Shown: in pieces, positions 8,259-18,155 of the stretch
Layout of the letters: each line of letters begins with the position of its first letter
Position numbering within the stretch: position 1 is the first letter of the stretch
Assembly: GCA_002340355.1 (NCBI GenBank)
Contig: DDLX01000018.1
Location: 124,001-188,000, forward strand
Direction of reading: 5' to 3'
DNA length: 64,000 nucleotides
Source: Cytophagales bacterium UBA2561
Lineage (GTDB): Bacteria; Bacteroidota; Bacteroidia; Cytophagales; Thermoflexibacteraceae
Program-made: the position numbers and the translations under genes
The notes under the pieces: generated by a model
Told to the model about the DNA's origin: nothing
Database searches by the model: none
Seen by the model: only the letters and a program-made list of their open reading frames with translations

Positions 8259-11200
8259 TTATTCTGCTCCAATTAAGACAAATGCCCCCCAGTAGTACGG
8301 ATGTTGATATTGCTTTGATTTCATTAATTTTTGTTTAGCTTTTTGGAGAGCTTCAGGCTTCGATTTGCCTTTTAGAAGATATTTATAGAAATTAATCATC
8401 AAGCCTGAAGTACTTTCATCAGCTACTTTCCACATCGAAACTCCTACATTTTTCGCACCTGCATATAAAAAACCTCTTGTTAGTCCAATAATTCCTTCTC
8501 CTCGTACTATTTTTCCAAGTCCTGTTTGACAAGCCGATAACATGACCAAATCTGCTTTTAAACGTAAATTATATATTTCACCCGCATAAAGAATGCCGTC
8601 TTCGGTCTGATTTGGATTTTGAGCCAATAACAACCCTGATAATTGAGGATTCATCTCATTCATAAAACCATGTGTCGCAAAATGAATAAAACGGTAATTT
8701 TCTAAATTTCGGTTTTTCACTTGTCTCTCAGAAGCATCTTGTTCCAGCATATTTTGGGTAGTCATACGCTTTTTTTTGTAAAGACGCTGAATACCTTCAG
8801 TTTCCGTTTTGGTTGCGGGTAAAGGAGCAATTCGTTGTCCATCTAAGACCGTGTTTGACCATGAAGGGAGTTCACTTCGTCCTTGTTCAGGAACTATCTT
8901 GGTATTTTTTTTCTCAAAAATTGGAGCAAAAGCGATGTAAGTACTATCTCCGAATTGTTTTTGATGAAATTTATTTGCCATCAAGGTTGCTGAGAAAGTA
9001 TATGAAATTGTATAATCCTTTGCCAAATAAGGGAATTTCTTGTAATTCATATCTGAGCCTTCGGTGGGTTGAGTTAATAGCGTTTCGAAGGGTAAGTAAG
9101 CTGTTAATCCATCATTTACAATAATTAACTTATTGACTTTTAAGCGATTTTTATGAAAATAATTAACTACAGGTTGCATCAAAGTTTGATATAACTCGGA
9201 AGAATAACTCACGAATACCTTATTTACCTTGTATTTAATTCCATTTCGTAAACCTCGAATAGCGTTTTCCAACCCATCAGCTCCATTCAGGATAAGCATT
9301 TCGTATTTTTTAGCTGTCAACACACAAATATAAATTCTATCATCTCGTCCAATAAAATATTCGACCAAAGCGGTACGGGGTTGTTTTCGTAAAATTTCGG
9401 ATTGGAGTTCTTTAGTTGAACGAATATTGACATCGTACTTGAGTTCGTAATATTTCGGATATTTTTTGGCAAACTCTTGAATAAGTATTTCATATTCTCG
9501 TCTGAGTTCAAAAATTTTCTGACGCGTCAAGTCTAATTTTTCTGCATTTACTTTTTCCGTACTTGCTTTATCTTCAATGAGTTGAGACTCACCAAGTGAA
9601 ATTTTTTTCAATAGCTCTTGTTCTTGACGTACCAATTCGCTGGGCAATTCATCAAAATTTTTGGCAGCAATAGAAGCCAATAAAACTACTGATTTACTTT
9701 TTTCGACAAAATAAAATGTCCGATGTAAATAGCTTCTATCAAGTGTATAAATATATAGTTGTTGGCAGGTTTGGAGTGCCAAATCAGTCATACGATGAAC
9801 AATTTCAGCTAATAAAATTTTATCTGATTCATTAGTGTACAGATTACGCGTTTTATCAATTAACTTATCCGCTAGTAGTAAGTGTTCGTAAGCTATTTTA
9901 AGTTGATTTTCAGAAGATTCCTCTTCGTGCATTTTCAAAAAACACTCGGTCTTGCCCAACAACGCATACAAGGAGCGCCGTTCATCCATAAACTCAGAAA
10001 CTGAAGGAAAGGATTCTGAATTTTGATTTTCAAACTCAGGTGTATTAGCTAATAAACTTAAATGATAATTTTCAAGTGCTTTTTCATAATTTCCGATTCT
10101 GAAATAGTTTCCGCCTAGATTATTATAGGCTCCAGCCACAAAAGGATGTTTATCTCCCAAATGATTCCGTTGTAAATTCAATGCCTGACGATAAAATTCT
10201 AAGGCTTGTTGATATTCACCCATTTCAAAGTAAGTCGTGCCAATGTTGCTATATGTTTGCGCCAGAGCGGGGTGAGTTGCGCCTAAAGTAATTCTTTTAA
10301 TTTCAAGAGCCTTCGTGTAATAATCAAGGGCTTTTAAGTGATTTTTTTTGAGATATTCTGCTACGCCCATATTGTTATAAGCAATCGCAATATCGGGGTG
10401 TTGTTTACCTAATAATTCTTGTCTCATTTTGAGCGTTTTCTCAAAATATTCAAGGGCTTTTTCATAGTTTCTTTTTTGATAGTAAGCTACACCAATATTA
10501 TTATATGAAGTAGCAATATCAGGGTGTTTTCCTTTAAAGGTTTTTTCTCGGATTTCAAGACTTTTTAAGTGATAAGTTAGTGCTTTTTGATATTCGCCTT
10601 TATGTGAGTAAATTGAACCAACATTACTATAGGCTAAGGCAGTTTCTAAACTCAAATCTTGGTGGTAATTTTCTCTGATATTCAATGATTTTAAGAAATA
10701 AATTAAGGCTTCATCATAATCCCCTTTGAGGTCAAAGACTTCACCTAAATTATTGTATGAAATAGCTGTTTGTGGATGTGATTCACCAAAGTTTTTCTTT
10801 CGGATTTCAAGGGCTTTTTCATGATATTTCAAGGCTTCAGGAAGTTGCGTTTTTCCGCTATAAGCTACCCCCAGATTATTATACACTTGTGCAAGCTCTG
10901 AAGCCTCATGACCTAACTTCTTTTGTTTAATTTTTAGCGACTTATTAAAGTACTGAATAGCTAAATCAAATTTTCCCATCCGACTATAAACTGCTCCTAA
11001 ATTATTATAATCAACACTTACTTCAATGGAACTTATACCATGTAAGTTCCGATTAATTTTTTCAGATTTTTTGAAATATTTTAATGCCTCTTTATGTCTT
11101 TCTTTCAAAAAATAAATCTCAGCAATATTTCGGTAACTTCTTGTCCAGACTTGGTGAGGCATTCCTTTGGTCATTGCTTGAGTTACTTTAAACTCTTTCT

Positions 11201-11885
11201 TGAAATAGTCTAAAGCATTATCGTACTGTCCTAATTTTTTATAAATATTTCCAATATTTCGATAAGAATTGGCTAGTGAAGGATGATTTTTATGAAAATT
11301 ATTCGCTCTTATCTCTTTGGCTTCCAGAAAATAACGTAAAGCAATATTATATTCCTTCTTATGAGAGTAAGCAATGCCCATCGTATTTTTAGTAGTGGCA
11401 ATATCAGGGTGCGAGCTACGATTTTTTTTATATAATTCCTGCTGAATCATCAAAGTCGTATCCAGATAGGCAATTTCTGCATCATAGTCCTTTTCTCGGA
11501 AGTAGGTGATTGCTAAGGTGTAATAAGTATCTGCTATGGCTTTATTTTTACCTTTAGCATAACGAGCATTCATTTTTAGTGACCTATTTAAAATTTGCCG
11601 AGCTTGATCATGTTTCCCTTCTGAAGTATAGTTATAAGCCAAATCATTCATCATATCCCAATATTTACTATACTTTTTAGCGTTTTGATATTTTTTGGCA
11701 GCTTGTTGGAGATAATAATTGGAACTATCGTAATTACTACTTTTGCGGAACTTTTGGGCAAGTTGATAGGCAGATTCAGCTTGTTGTACAAATTGCTCAG
11801 AAGAAAGTGAATGCCGTGGAGCTTCTTGGGCAGATAAAGAAAGTAAACTGCACTTAATCAAAAAGATAATGAAAATACATCTCAT
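8259..11885 (-). CDS. Exported TPR-CHAT protein (caspase-clan protease-like)
   Basis: A 1208-residue protein. A signal peptide at 1-19 (ending SLSAQ) is followed by about twelve tandem 42-residue kinesin-light-chain-type TPRs (consensus xxYNNLGxxYxxxGxYxxAL, HPdIA at the ends), a coiled-coil linker, and a C-terminal CHAT domain. The catalytic His is in FATHG (about 1072) and Cys in LSACQTG (about 1119), so the dyad is intact. CHAT domains are caspase/separase-like proteases. Export distinguishes this one from the cytosolic TPR-CHAT partner of type III-E CRISPR effectors. No obvious substrate gene is adjacent. Just downstream sits the SPFH gene, in the same orientation. Confidence 0.88.
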   Translation of the reverse strand: MRCIFIIFLIKCSLLSLSAQEAPRHSLSSEQFVQQAESAYQLAQKFRKSSNYDSSNYYLQQAAKKYQNAKKYSKYWDMMNDLAYNYTSEGKHDQARQILNRSLKMNARYAKGKNKAIADTYYTLAITYFREKDYDAEIAYLDTTLMIQQELYKKNRSSHPDIATTKNTMGIAYSHKKEYNIALRYFLEAKEIRANNFHKNHPSLANSYRNIGNIYKKLGQYDNALDYFKKEFKVTQAMTKGMPHQVWTRSYRNIAEIYFLKERHKEALKYFKKSEKINRNLHGISSIEVSVDYNNLGAVYSRMGKFDLAIQYFNKSLKIKQKKLGHEASELAQVYNNLGVAYSGKTQLPEALKYHEKALEIRKKNFGESHPQTAISYNNLGEVFDLKGDYDEALIYFLKSLNIRENYHQDLSLETALAYSNVGSIYSHKGEYQKALTYHLKSLEIREKTFKGKHPDIATSYNNIGVAYYQKRNYEKALEYFEKTLKMRQELLGKQHPDIAIAYNNMGVAEYLKKNHLKALDYYTKALEIKRITLGATHPALAQTYSNIGTTYFEMGEYQQALEFYRQALNLQRNHLGDKHPFVAGAYNNLGGNYFRIGNYEKALENYHLSLLANTPEFENQNSESFPSVSEFMDERRSLYALLGKTECFLKMHEEESSENQLKIAYEHLLLADKLIDKTRNLYTNESDKILLAEIVHRMTDLALQTCQQLYIYTLDRSYLHRTFYFVEKSKSVVLLASIAAKNFDELPSELVRQEQELLKKISLGESQLIEDKASTEKVNAEKLDLTRQKIFELRREYEILIQEFAKKYPKYYELKYDVNIRSTKELQSEILRKQPRTALVEYFIGRDDRIYICVLTAKKYEMLILNGADGLENAIRGLRNGIKYKVNKVFVSYSSELYQTLMQPVVNYFHKNRLKVNKLIIVNDGLTAYLPFETLLTQPTEGSDMNYKKFPYLAKDYTISYTFSATLMANKFHQKQFGDSTYIAFAPIFEKKNTKIVPEQGRSELPSWSNTVLDGQRIAPLPATKTETEGIQRLYKKKRMTTQNMLEQDASERQVKNRNLENYRFIHFATHGFMNEMNPQLSGLLLAQNPNQTEDGILYAGEIYNLRLKADLVMLSACQTGLGKIVRGEGIIGLTRGFLYAGAKNVGVSMWKVADESTSGLMINFYKYLLKGKSKPEALQKAKQKLMKSKQYQHPYYWGAFVLIGAE

Positions 11886-11957
11886 ATTTTGAAGGTCTTT
11901 TAGGAAGATTTATTGTTTTGTTTCTGTTTGAAATCATGTATTTTCATCTGTTATGTA

Positions 11958-12097
11958 ATATCCTCCCGTTTCATAAGGAAGATAGATGAGGATGAGTAAT
12001 ATAATATATTTATCTGATTATCAAATAAATAATCATAAACTAGTTTTTCTAACTACATTAGAAAACACATTTTTTCTTAAGTAATTGGGGAGGATAT
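11958..12097. repeat. Possible small inverted-repeat element upstream of the CHAT gene
   Basis: ATATCCTCCC (11958-11967) and GGGAGGATAT (12088-12097) form perfect 10 bp inverted repeats 120 bases apart in the 323-base gap between the CHAT gene and the next SpoIIE gene, with weaker similarity inside each end. No convincing target duplication was found. It could be a decayed MITE or a looping regulatory pair. Confidence 0.4.
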
Positions 12098-12208
12098 GTT
12101 TTTAGGTTAATTGTAAAACTAAGTTTCAATGCTAAAAAGTTCAAAAAATCTTGAAAATCATTTTTGTAAGGAACTCTAACTTTTAGACAAAACTTATAGT
12201 ATTCAAAT

Positions 12209-14539
12209 TTATATTCGGATACCAATGACAGTAATATCATCTCGTTGATTTTCAGCACCCTGATGCTTTTTTAAAGTTTCTTCAATGATTTCCTGTTGAA
12301 TGGCGACAGGACGATTGGCATGATCACTTAATAATTTGGTTAATTTTTTTGAACCGAATTTTCGATGTTTTGGGTTATTTTGGTCAATTAAGCCATCAGT
12401 TGTTAAATATAACATATCGCCTTGATAAAGCATAACTTCTTGGTTGGTAAAGTATTTGTTGGGGCGTTGCCGTCCACCTACTGACTTATTATCTCCTTTC
12501 AAAATTTGAAGCGTATTTTTATTTTGGTCAAAATAGTATAATGGGCGTTTTGCACCCGTAAATATCATTTTAATCTCTTGATTATTAGACATTTTTTCAA
12601 ATACACAAAAACAAATATCCATCCCATCATCATTGATTTTCTTCTCTTGTTTTAGAGCAATTCTTACCTTTTGATTAAGTGACTCTATGATTTCCTTTGG
12701 CTCATAAATCTGTTCATTATTGATAATTGTATTCAAAAGATTGCTTCCAATCATAGACATAAACGCCCCCGGCACACCATGTCCTGTACAATCCACTACT
12801 GCTAAAAATCTCTTAGAATTAGTTTGGGCAATCCAATAAAAATCACCTGAAACAATATCTTTAGGCTTATAGACAATGAAATATTCCTGAAAACAAGCTT
12901 CTATTTCTTCTTTGGCAGGCAAAATAGCTGATTGAATAGTTTGGGCATATCGAATCCCTGCAGTAATATTTCGGTTATGTCGAGAGATTTCTTCATTCAA
13001 TCGGCGTTGATGCTCACTTTGCGCTCGGATTTCTTCATTTCGTTGCTTGAGTTCTTCGTTCGCCGTAGAAAGCTGGTATTCTGATTTTTCAAGAGCTTGA
13101 TTTTTTTGTTCAAGAGCTTTTTTCTGTTCTCTATTTTTTCGGATTAAAATTAATAATAAGATAGCAATGACCACTAAAAACAGAATAGCCGAAAGATACA
13201 TCACGACTTGCTTGTGGAATTCTTGTTCTTTACGTTCCATCGCTTCCTGAAAAGCAGCTTCTCGTTCGGCGGCGGCACTTTCCATTTCTATCACTGCCTG
13301 AGTAAATGTTTCATCTTTTTCAATCAGTGCATTTTGTAGTTGTTCAATTAGTTGTTGAGCCTTATCCCGAATTTGGATATGTTTTTCAGCTTCTCCAAGA
13401 GAGTGATATAAATAAGCCAAATAACTTTTAGCTTGTTCTTTATCTTTTACAGATAAATCTCTTCGTGATTTGACAAGCTCTTTGAAGCCCTCAATTTGAT
13501 TAATGGCATCTTCTTTTTGTAAAAATTGCTTCTGACTTTGTTTGATATACTGTTCTAATGTGATTTGTGAAAAATCTAATTCCCCACTCAAAATATCAGG
13601 AATGATATCCGAACGAAATGTAGAATCTATTTTCGTTATTTGATTGGCACTTGGGTAAGTAGTCGTAGGATTTGTATGTAGGCTGGGGTTCACTCCAATG
13701 GGTACTCGAAATAGATTATTGGATTTCACTTCAGCAGTAGGGTTGGTAAGGTTGCTTTGTTGTTTCCGTAGAACTAAGCTTAAGATTTGTTGTTCATTAT
13801 CATATTTTTTTCCTAGAATCTGCCAACCTTCAATTAGAATTTCATCATTTTTAGTAACTATTTGGTTTGTTATTTTAACTTTTCCAAATATATCTGAACG
13901 ATATGGACGAGTCGAGATGCGTGCATTTAAGCCATTCAGAGGACGGTTTTTATCATTAAAAAAAATAACCTCAAAAACTTGATTGGCTAGTAATCGTAAA
14001 ACGACATTTTTCCCTTTTGCATCAAGCATGATAGCTTCTTTGGGAAGCCCTCGCTGGTTGAGTAAGAAAAAACCATCAGCTCGTTGGATTTTGACTCCTG
14101 GAGGAACAATCATTGAAAACTGTCCATTTTGATTAGAAGTTGTTTCGATATATGCGTCTTGAAGCCCAATTTTTGCACCTACTATAGGATTATTCTGAGC
14201 ATCAACTACTTTACCTTGTAAAATTGTTTTACTAGGTGAAAGTGTGATATTCAGTAAATTTTCATCAGGACGATAATCCCAACCTGCAATTGCCCATCCC
14301 AATTTTTTTATTTTGACTCTAGTCGGATAATTTTGCCCTTCAGGTAATTGAAATTCAAATTTACCATTGGCATTACTGAGAACAGGTTTAAGACGATCAA
14401 TAAAAACTTGTACGTTGGTCATAGGCTCGCCTCCCTCACTCAAAACAAGCCCTAATTGAGGATTATTTTGGGCAAACAAAGACGAAAAGTATAGGACAAA
14501 GAGTATCAGAGCAAAAAAAAGTTGATAAAATTTCCTCAT
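12209..14539 (-). CDS. SpoIIE-type PP2C phosphatase with carboxypeptidase-like N-terminal domains
   Basis: A 776-residue protein. Signal peptide or first membrane segment at 1-23 (ending SSLFAQ), then several CarboxypepD_reg-like beta domains (VQVFIDRLKP, GKVVDAQNNPIVGAKIG), a helical stretch, a transmembrane helix near 450, a Gln/Glu-rich coiled coil (IRAQSEHQRRLNEEISRHNR), and a C-terminal SpoIIE domain. Phosphatase motifs include VDCTGHGVPGAF, DDGMDI and TTDGLIDQNN. It probably senses a periplasmic signal and dephosphorylates a cytosolic Ser/Thr-phosphoprotein such as an anti-sigma-antagonist (family knowledge). Another SpoIIE gene lies immediately upstream, suggesting co-transcription. 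Confidence 0.9.
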   Translation of the reverse strand: MRKFYQLFFALILFVLYFSSLFAQNNPQLGLVLSEGGEPMTNVQVFIDRLKPVLSNANGKFEFQLPEGQNYPTRVKIKKLGWAIAGWDYRPDENLLNITLSPSKTILQGKVVDAQNNPIVGAKIGLQDAYIETTSNQNGQFSMIVPPGVKIQRADGFFLLNQRGLPKEAIMLDAKGKNVVLRLLANQVFEVIFFNDKNRPLNGLNARISTRPYRSDIFGKVKITNQIVTKNDEILIEGWQILGKKYDNEQQILSLVLRKQQSNLTNPTAEVKSNNLFRVPIGVNPSLHTNPTTTYPSANQITKIDSTFRSDIIPDILSGELDFSQITLEQYIKQSQKQFLQKEDAINQIEGFKELVKSRRDLSVKDKEQAKSYLAYLYHSLGEAEKHIQIRDKAQQLIEQLQNALIEKDETFTQAVIEMESAAAEREAAFQEAMERKEQEFHKQVVMYLSAILFLVVIAILLLILIRKNREQKKALEQKNQALEKSEYQLSTANEELKQRNEEIRAQSEHQRRLNEEISRHNRNITAGIRYAQTIQSAILPAKEEIEACFQEYFIVYKPKDIVSGDFYWIAQTNSKRFLAVVDCTGHGVPGAFMSMIGSNLLNTIINNEQIYEPKEIIESLNQKVRIALKQEKKINDDGMDICFCVFEKMSNNQEIKMIFTGAKRPLYYFDQNKNTLQILKGDNKSVGGRQRPNKYFTNQEVMLYQGDMLYLTTDGLIDQNNPKHRKFGSKKLTKLLSDHANRPVAIQQEIIEETLKKHQGAENQRDDITVIGIRI

Positions 14540-14577
14540 AAGAAAATGTAGAAATTACGTAGTTATGTGTCTTGAGT

Positions 14578-16440
14578 CTAGTACCTAAAACCAATAACGC
14601 AAATATCATCAATTTGTGCATAATCACCTTGCCAATTAAGTAGTTCTTGTTTGAGTTGGATGTATTGTTCGGTCATTCCCATATGCTGAATTTCACATAA
14701 TAATTTCTTAAAATTTTTAATCATATATTTCTTATTATGCACTCCTCCGAATTGATCAACATATCCATCTGAAATTAAATAAATGGTATCTCCTCGAACT
14801 AATTTTAGGGTATGTAATGTAAATGGAGCTAATGGTTTACGGTGAACTCCTGCGGGTTGTCGATTTCCTTTAATCTGATATAAATGATTATTTCCTGACT
14901 GTACTTTATCTGCTTTTAGGGAAGTATTATTTACAATAGCCGTATTCCCATGTTTCTGATTTCGGACAAATAATAAAGGATTAAATGCTCCTGCGAAATG
15001 CAACTCATCATTTTGTTCATCAACTGCACAAACGACAATATCCATTCCGTCTTTTGAACCACTTTGGGCATAGTTTTTAGCATTTTGCCGAAGCGTCTTA
15101 ATAATAGCATCTCCTAATTCATCCAAAATGGCATTGGGCTTAGTAATATTACGATTTAAGGCGATACTATTCAGTAGTGAAATACCTAATATCGACATAA
15201 ATGCTCCAGGTACGCCATGCCCTGTACAATCAGAAACTACAATGAATTTAAGTCCATTTTTTGCACCTGCCCAATAAAAATCTCCACTAACTACATCTTT
15301 CGGTTTGAAAAATATAAAATTTTCTGGAAATAATTCATTAATATACGTCTTAGAGGGCAAGACTGCTTCCTGAATTCGCTGGGCATAGGAAATACTATCG
15401 TTAATATCTTTTTGTTTATTTTCTAATTGTTGATACAAAAAAAACAATTCTTTATTCTTGATCCGCATAGAACGAATCGCATAAAGCGCACCTATCACTA
15501 AAACTATTAATACAATCAATATAATAAGATAAGCTCTTTGGAGAGTTTCTTCGTGTTCAGCCTTGCTTCTTTGTTGCTCAACTTGTAGCGTTTTGATTTT
15601 TAATAAATTTTCTTGAGTCTGAGACCTTAAACGTTGTTGATTTAGTTTTAAATCTTTTTCTCTGCTTTCTCGTTCAATGTCCTTCCGAAGTGCCTCAGCA
15701 TTCTCTAAATTACCTTGTACATTATATAGTTGTGACTGCTTAACAGCAAGCTGTTGTTCATAATTTTGTCCCATCTGTGCGGCATCTTCTGCAATTTGTT
15801 CGGCTTGTTGGGCTTCGATTTGCTTGGCAATATTGGCTTTGAGGGCTTTGTATTCCAATGATTTTTGAGTATATCCAATATTCTGGCATATCCTTTCGAG
15901 TTCTTCGGTAATGAGGAAAGTCTGTTGAATGTTTTTATTTTTTTGAGCTTCCTGCAGAGCTTGCTCAAGATATTGAACTGCAAGTTTTTTTTGCTGACTA
16001 TATGCCGACAATTTCCCCATTTGTCGTAATTTTTGGATAAGTTGAGAAGAGCTAAGTTGTCCTTTAGCCAGCTCCAAACTTTTCTGGTGGTATGTCAGTG
16101 CATTAGCATAACCTCCTCTATTAGCATAAATTGTGCCTATTTTATCTAAAAGTCTAATTTGCTGATTTATTTTATTAAGTCCTTGAGCAATATACAAGGC
16201 TTGTTCAGCATAATTTAAGGCTTTCTTGAACTGTTGTCTTTGTTCATATTGATTAGAAAGTTGCTGCAAAATCTGGAGTTCTTTTATTTTATTTCCATTT
16301 TTTTGCGCTATTTCTAATTGATTTTCAATATTTTGCGTATCTGACTGTGCTAATATTTCACTATAAAATAAATTACTTGAACAACATAAAAGAAAACAAC
16401 GGTATAGATTAATTAGTATAATTTTTCTGAGTTGATACAT
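14578..16440 (-). CDS. TPR-SpoIIE membrane phosphatase
   Basis: I place the start at ATG 16440, giving 620 residues and a signal-like N-terminus (YRCFLLCCSSNLFYSEILAQ); an in-frame start at 16473 is less likely. Domains in order are TPR repeats (ALNYAEQALYIAQ, ALTYHQKSLELAK), a coiled coil, one transmembrane helix (AYLIILIVLIVLVIGALYAI), the SISYAQRIQEAVLP linker typical of this group, and a PP2C/SpoIIE domain with VSDCTGHGVPGAFMS, DGMDI and LISDGYVDQFGG. It is upstream of a second SpoIIE gene (gap 38 bases). Confidence 0.9.
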   Translation of the reverse strand: MYQLRKIILINLYRCFLLCCSSNLFYSEILAQSDTQNIENQLEIAQKNGNKIKELQILQQLSNQYEQRQQFKKALNYAEQALYIAQGLNKINQQIRLLDKIGTIYANRGGYANALTYHQKSLELAKGQLSSSQLIQKLRQMGKLSAYSQQKKLAVQYLEQALQEAQKNKNIQQTFLITEELERICQNIGYTQKSLEYKALKANIAKQIEAQQAEQIAEDAAQMGQNYEQQLAVKQSQLYNVQGNLENAEALRKDIERESREKDLKLNQQRLRSQTQENLLKIKTLQVEQQRSKAEHEETLQRAYLIILIVLIVLVIGALYAIRSMRIKNKELFFLYQQLENKQKDINDSISYAQRIQEAVLPSKTYINELFPENFIFFKPKDVVSGDFYWAGAKNGLKFIVVSDCTGHGVPGAFMSILGISLLNSIALNRNITKPNAILDELGDAIIKTLRQNAKNYAQSGSKDGMDIVVCAVDEQNDELHFAGAFNPLLFVRNQKHGNTAIVNNTSLKADKVQSGNNHLYQIKGNRQPAGVHRKPLAPFTLHTLKLVRGDTIYLISDGYVDQFGGVHNKKYMIKNFKKLLCEIQHMGMTEQYIQLKQELLNWQGDYAQIDDICVIGFRY

Positions 16441-16715
16441 TTTTAATCGAATCGTAAAAAAGTAAGAATACATTACAAATATATAGTTTTAAGAAATAGA
16501 AATTATTATGCCGAAACTAGACCTGAACATAATTTATTTTCTCATTTGCTTAGACTCTCACTATTTCATACCAAAGAGTTTAAGAGATATTTATTCCATA
16601 AACATTGTCTGATCTTCTGTTTTTCTATGTTGCAATTTCGATCCAATAATTTGGGTACAAAAACGAGTTAAAAATCAGTATTTTGCAAGTTGAAATTGTG
16701 AACCAAATAAAATCT

Positions 16716-17135
16716 ATGAAATTCAAAGACATCATTAAACAAGGAACGAGTGCCTTTTTGACTTTTGGCGGATTTGTAGCTACTACAAGTATCCTTTTTG
16801 AAGGGGGAAATTTAGAACCTGTAGCATTAATTTTGGGTGGATTAACTCCCATGATTGGTGGTGGAATAGCATTGCATCATTTTAGAAAACAACATCAACT
16901 GGAACAAAGTCAAGAATTGGAACAACATGTATTAGAGTTATTTACAGTTTATCAAGGACAAATGAGTTTGGCACAGATGGCAATGGCACTAAAACTACCT
17001 ATCGAAACGATTGAAGAGGAAATGAACCGTTTACAATCAAAGGGAGTACTCGAAATAAACTTAACTGAAAATGGAGCAGTCGTATATAAAATTCCGCAAC
17101 TTTCTCCCCAAGAAAAAGATATTTTATTAAAATAA
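16716..17135 (+). CDS. Two-helix membrane protein with C-terminal winged-helix-like region, unknown
   Basis: Not recognised. Starting at ATG 16716 gives 139 residues (a TTG start at 16683 would add 11). Two hydrophobic segments (AFLTFGGFVATTSILF and EPVALILGGLTPMIGGGIAL) form a hairpin, followed by a basic stretch and a soluble tail whose SLAQMAMALKLPIETIEEEM / LQSKGVLEIN pattern resembles a small winged-helix fold reading an N-terminal membrane state. It lies alone between divergent and convergent neighbours. Confidence 0.65.
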   Translation: MKFKDIIKQGTSAFLTFGGFVATTSILFEGGNLEPVALILGGLTPMIGGGIALHHFRKQHQLEQSQELEQHVLELFTVYQGQMSLAQMAMALKLPIETIEEEMNRLQSKGVLEINLTENGAVVYKIPQLSPQEKDILLK

Positions 17136-17147
17136 ATTAGCTATTTT

Positions 17148-17873
17148 TTAGAATTTTCGAACATCTAAAACCGTACTTTCAAACTGATTGGGCTGTTCAA
17201 TAATTTGAGCAATTTTTTGAGCTACTTCTGTAGGATTATCTAATAAGTTATCTTTTTTTAATGTCTGAAAGCGTTCCAGTTGACTAAAATTGGCTGGATT
17301 GCTAGCACGAATTTGAGTTTGCATTTCCGTATTTACGACCCCTGGAGCCACCGCAAAAATATGTGTATTCTTTTTTTGTAGTTGTTGTTCTAACGCAACC
17401 GTTTCTGAAAATAAATTTAAAGCAGATTTACTAGCACAATAACTCGCCCAACCATCATAAGGCTTATGCCCAGCTCCTGAGCTAATATTAATAATGATTT
17501 TAGGACAATTCTCTGATTCGTATTTTTTTATAAAATGGTTAGTTAATAGGACAGGTGAAATGATGTTCAGATTAAAAACCTGAGTTAAATCACTAGTATT
17601 TTGTTTACCAATATAATCAATCTTGCCTAATGTTCCTGCATTATTGATTAACACGATACGACTTGCTTTTTCTAGAGTTTTGAAAGCAATTTGTAAAAAC
17701 CGTTCTGTTTCCACAATGTTTGCTAAATCTAAACTCCAATGCTTATAATTAGCATGTTCGATAGAAGAGGAACGCGCTATACCTGTCACATGAGCATTAC
17801 CTTTCAACAAAAAATACTCTGCTAAGGCTTTACCCAGCCCTCGGCTTGTTCCTGTAATAAAATAATAATCCAT
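17148..17873 (-). CDS. Short-chain dehydrogenase/reductase
   Basis: A 241-residue SDR enzyme with the N-terminal cofactor motif TGTSRGLG, NNAG at the central strand, and the catalytic YCASK with Ser in INISSGAGH. The pattern resembles sepiapterin-reductase-like or YueD/benzil-reductase-like SDRs, which act on NADPH and small carbonyl substrates; the actual substrate is unknown. It converges on the small membrane protein gene with 12 bases between stops. Confidence 0.9.
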   Translation of the reverse strand: MDYYFITGTSRGLGKALAEYFLLKGNAHVTGIARSSSIEHANYKHWSLDLANIVETERFLQIAFKTLEKASRIVLINNAGTLGKIDYIGKQNTSDLTQVFNLNIISPVLLTNHFIKKYESENCPKIIINISSGAGHKPYDGWASYCASKSALNLFSETVALEQQLQKKNTHIFAVAPGVVNTEMQTQIRASNPANFSQLERFQTLKKDNLLDNPTEVAQKIAQIIEQPNQFESTVLDVRKF

Positions 17874-18115
17874 AAAAAATAATGAGTGATGATTACAAAA
17901 TACAGCTCAAAAAAAATACCACACAAAAGTAACTCTTTATTAGGATTCTCAAAAAACCATGCCAGTCTGAAAATTATAAAACAGAAAAAATATATAGTGT
18001 AATGATCAAACAAATCGAAGTTCAATAGGTTCAATTTAAGAAAAGCAAAACAGAAATCAATTGGGATAAAGATAACTGTTTTTTAGGTTTCAGAATAAAT
18101 TTTCTAATATTGCCT

Positions 18116-18123
18116 TATATTTG
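18116..18123 (+). promoter_or_regulatory. Probable -7 box of purQ
   Basis: TATATTTG matches the Bacteroidota TAnnTTTG element and lies 33 bases before the purQ ATG. A matching -33 TTTG at the normal spacing is not evident. Confidence 0.45.
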
Positions 18124-18155
18124 ATTTAAATTCCAATTGAAACTCAAACCTCATT

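Noticed and set aside
8259..11885. Craspase-like (type III-E CRISPR) interpretation of the TPR-CHAT protein
   Set aside because: It has a signal peptide, and no gRAMP-like protein or CRISPR array is in the window.
15705..15983. Reverse-strand frame inside the SpoIIE gene
   Set aside because: It overlaps a well-supported gene in another frame and has low-complexity Lys/Pro/Ser composition, so it is a shadow.
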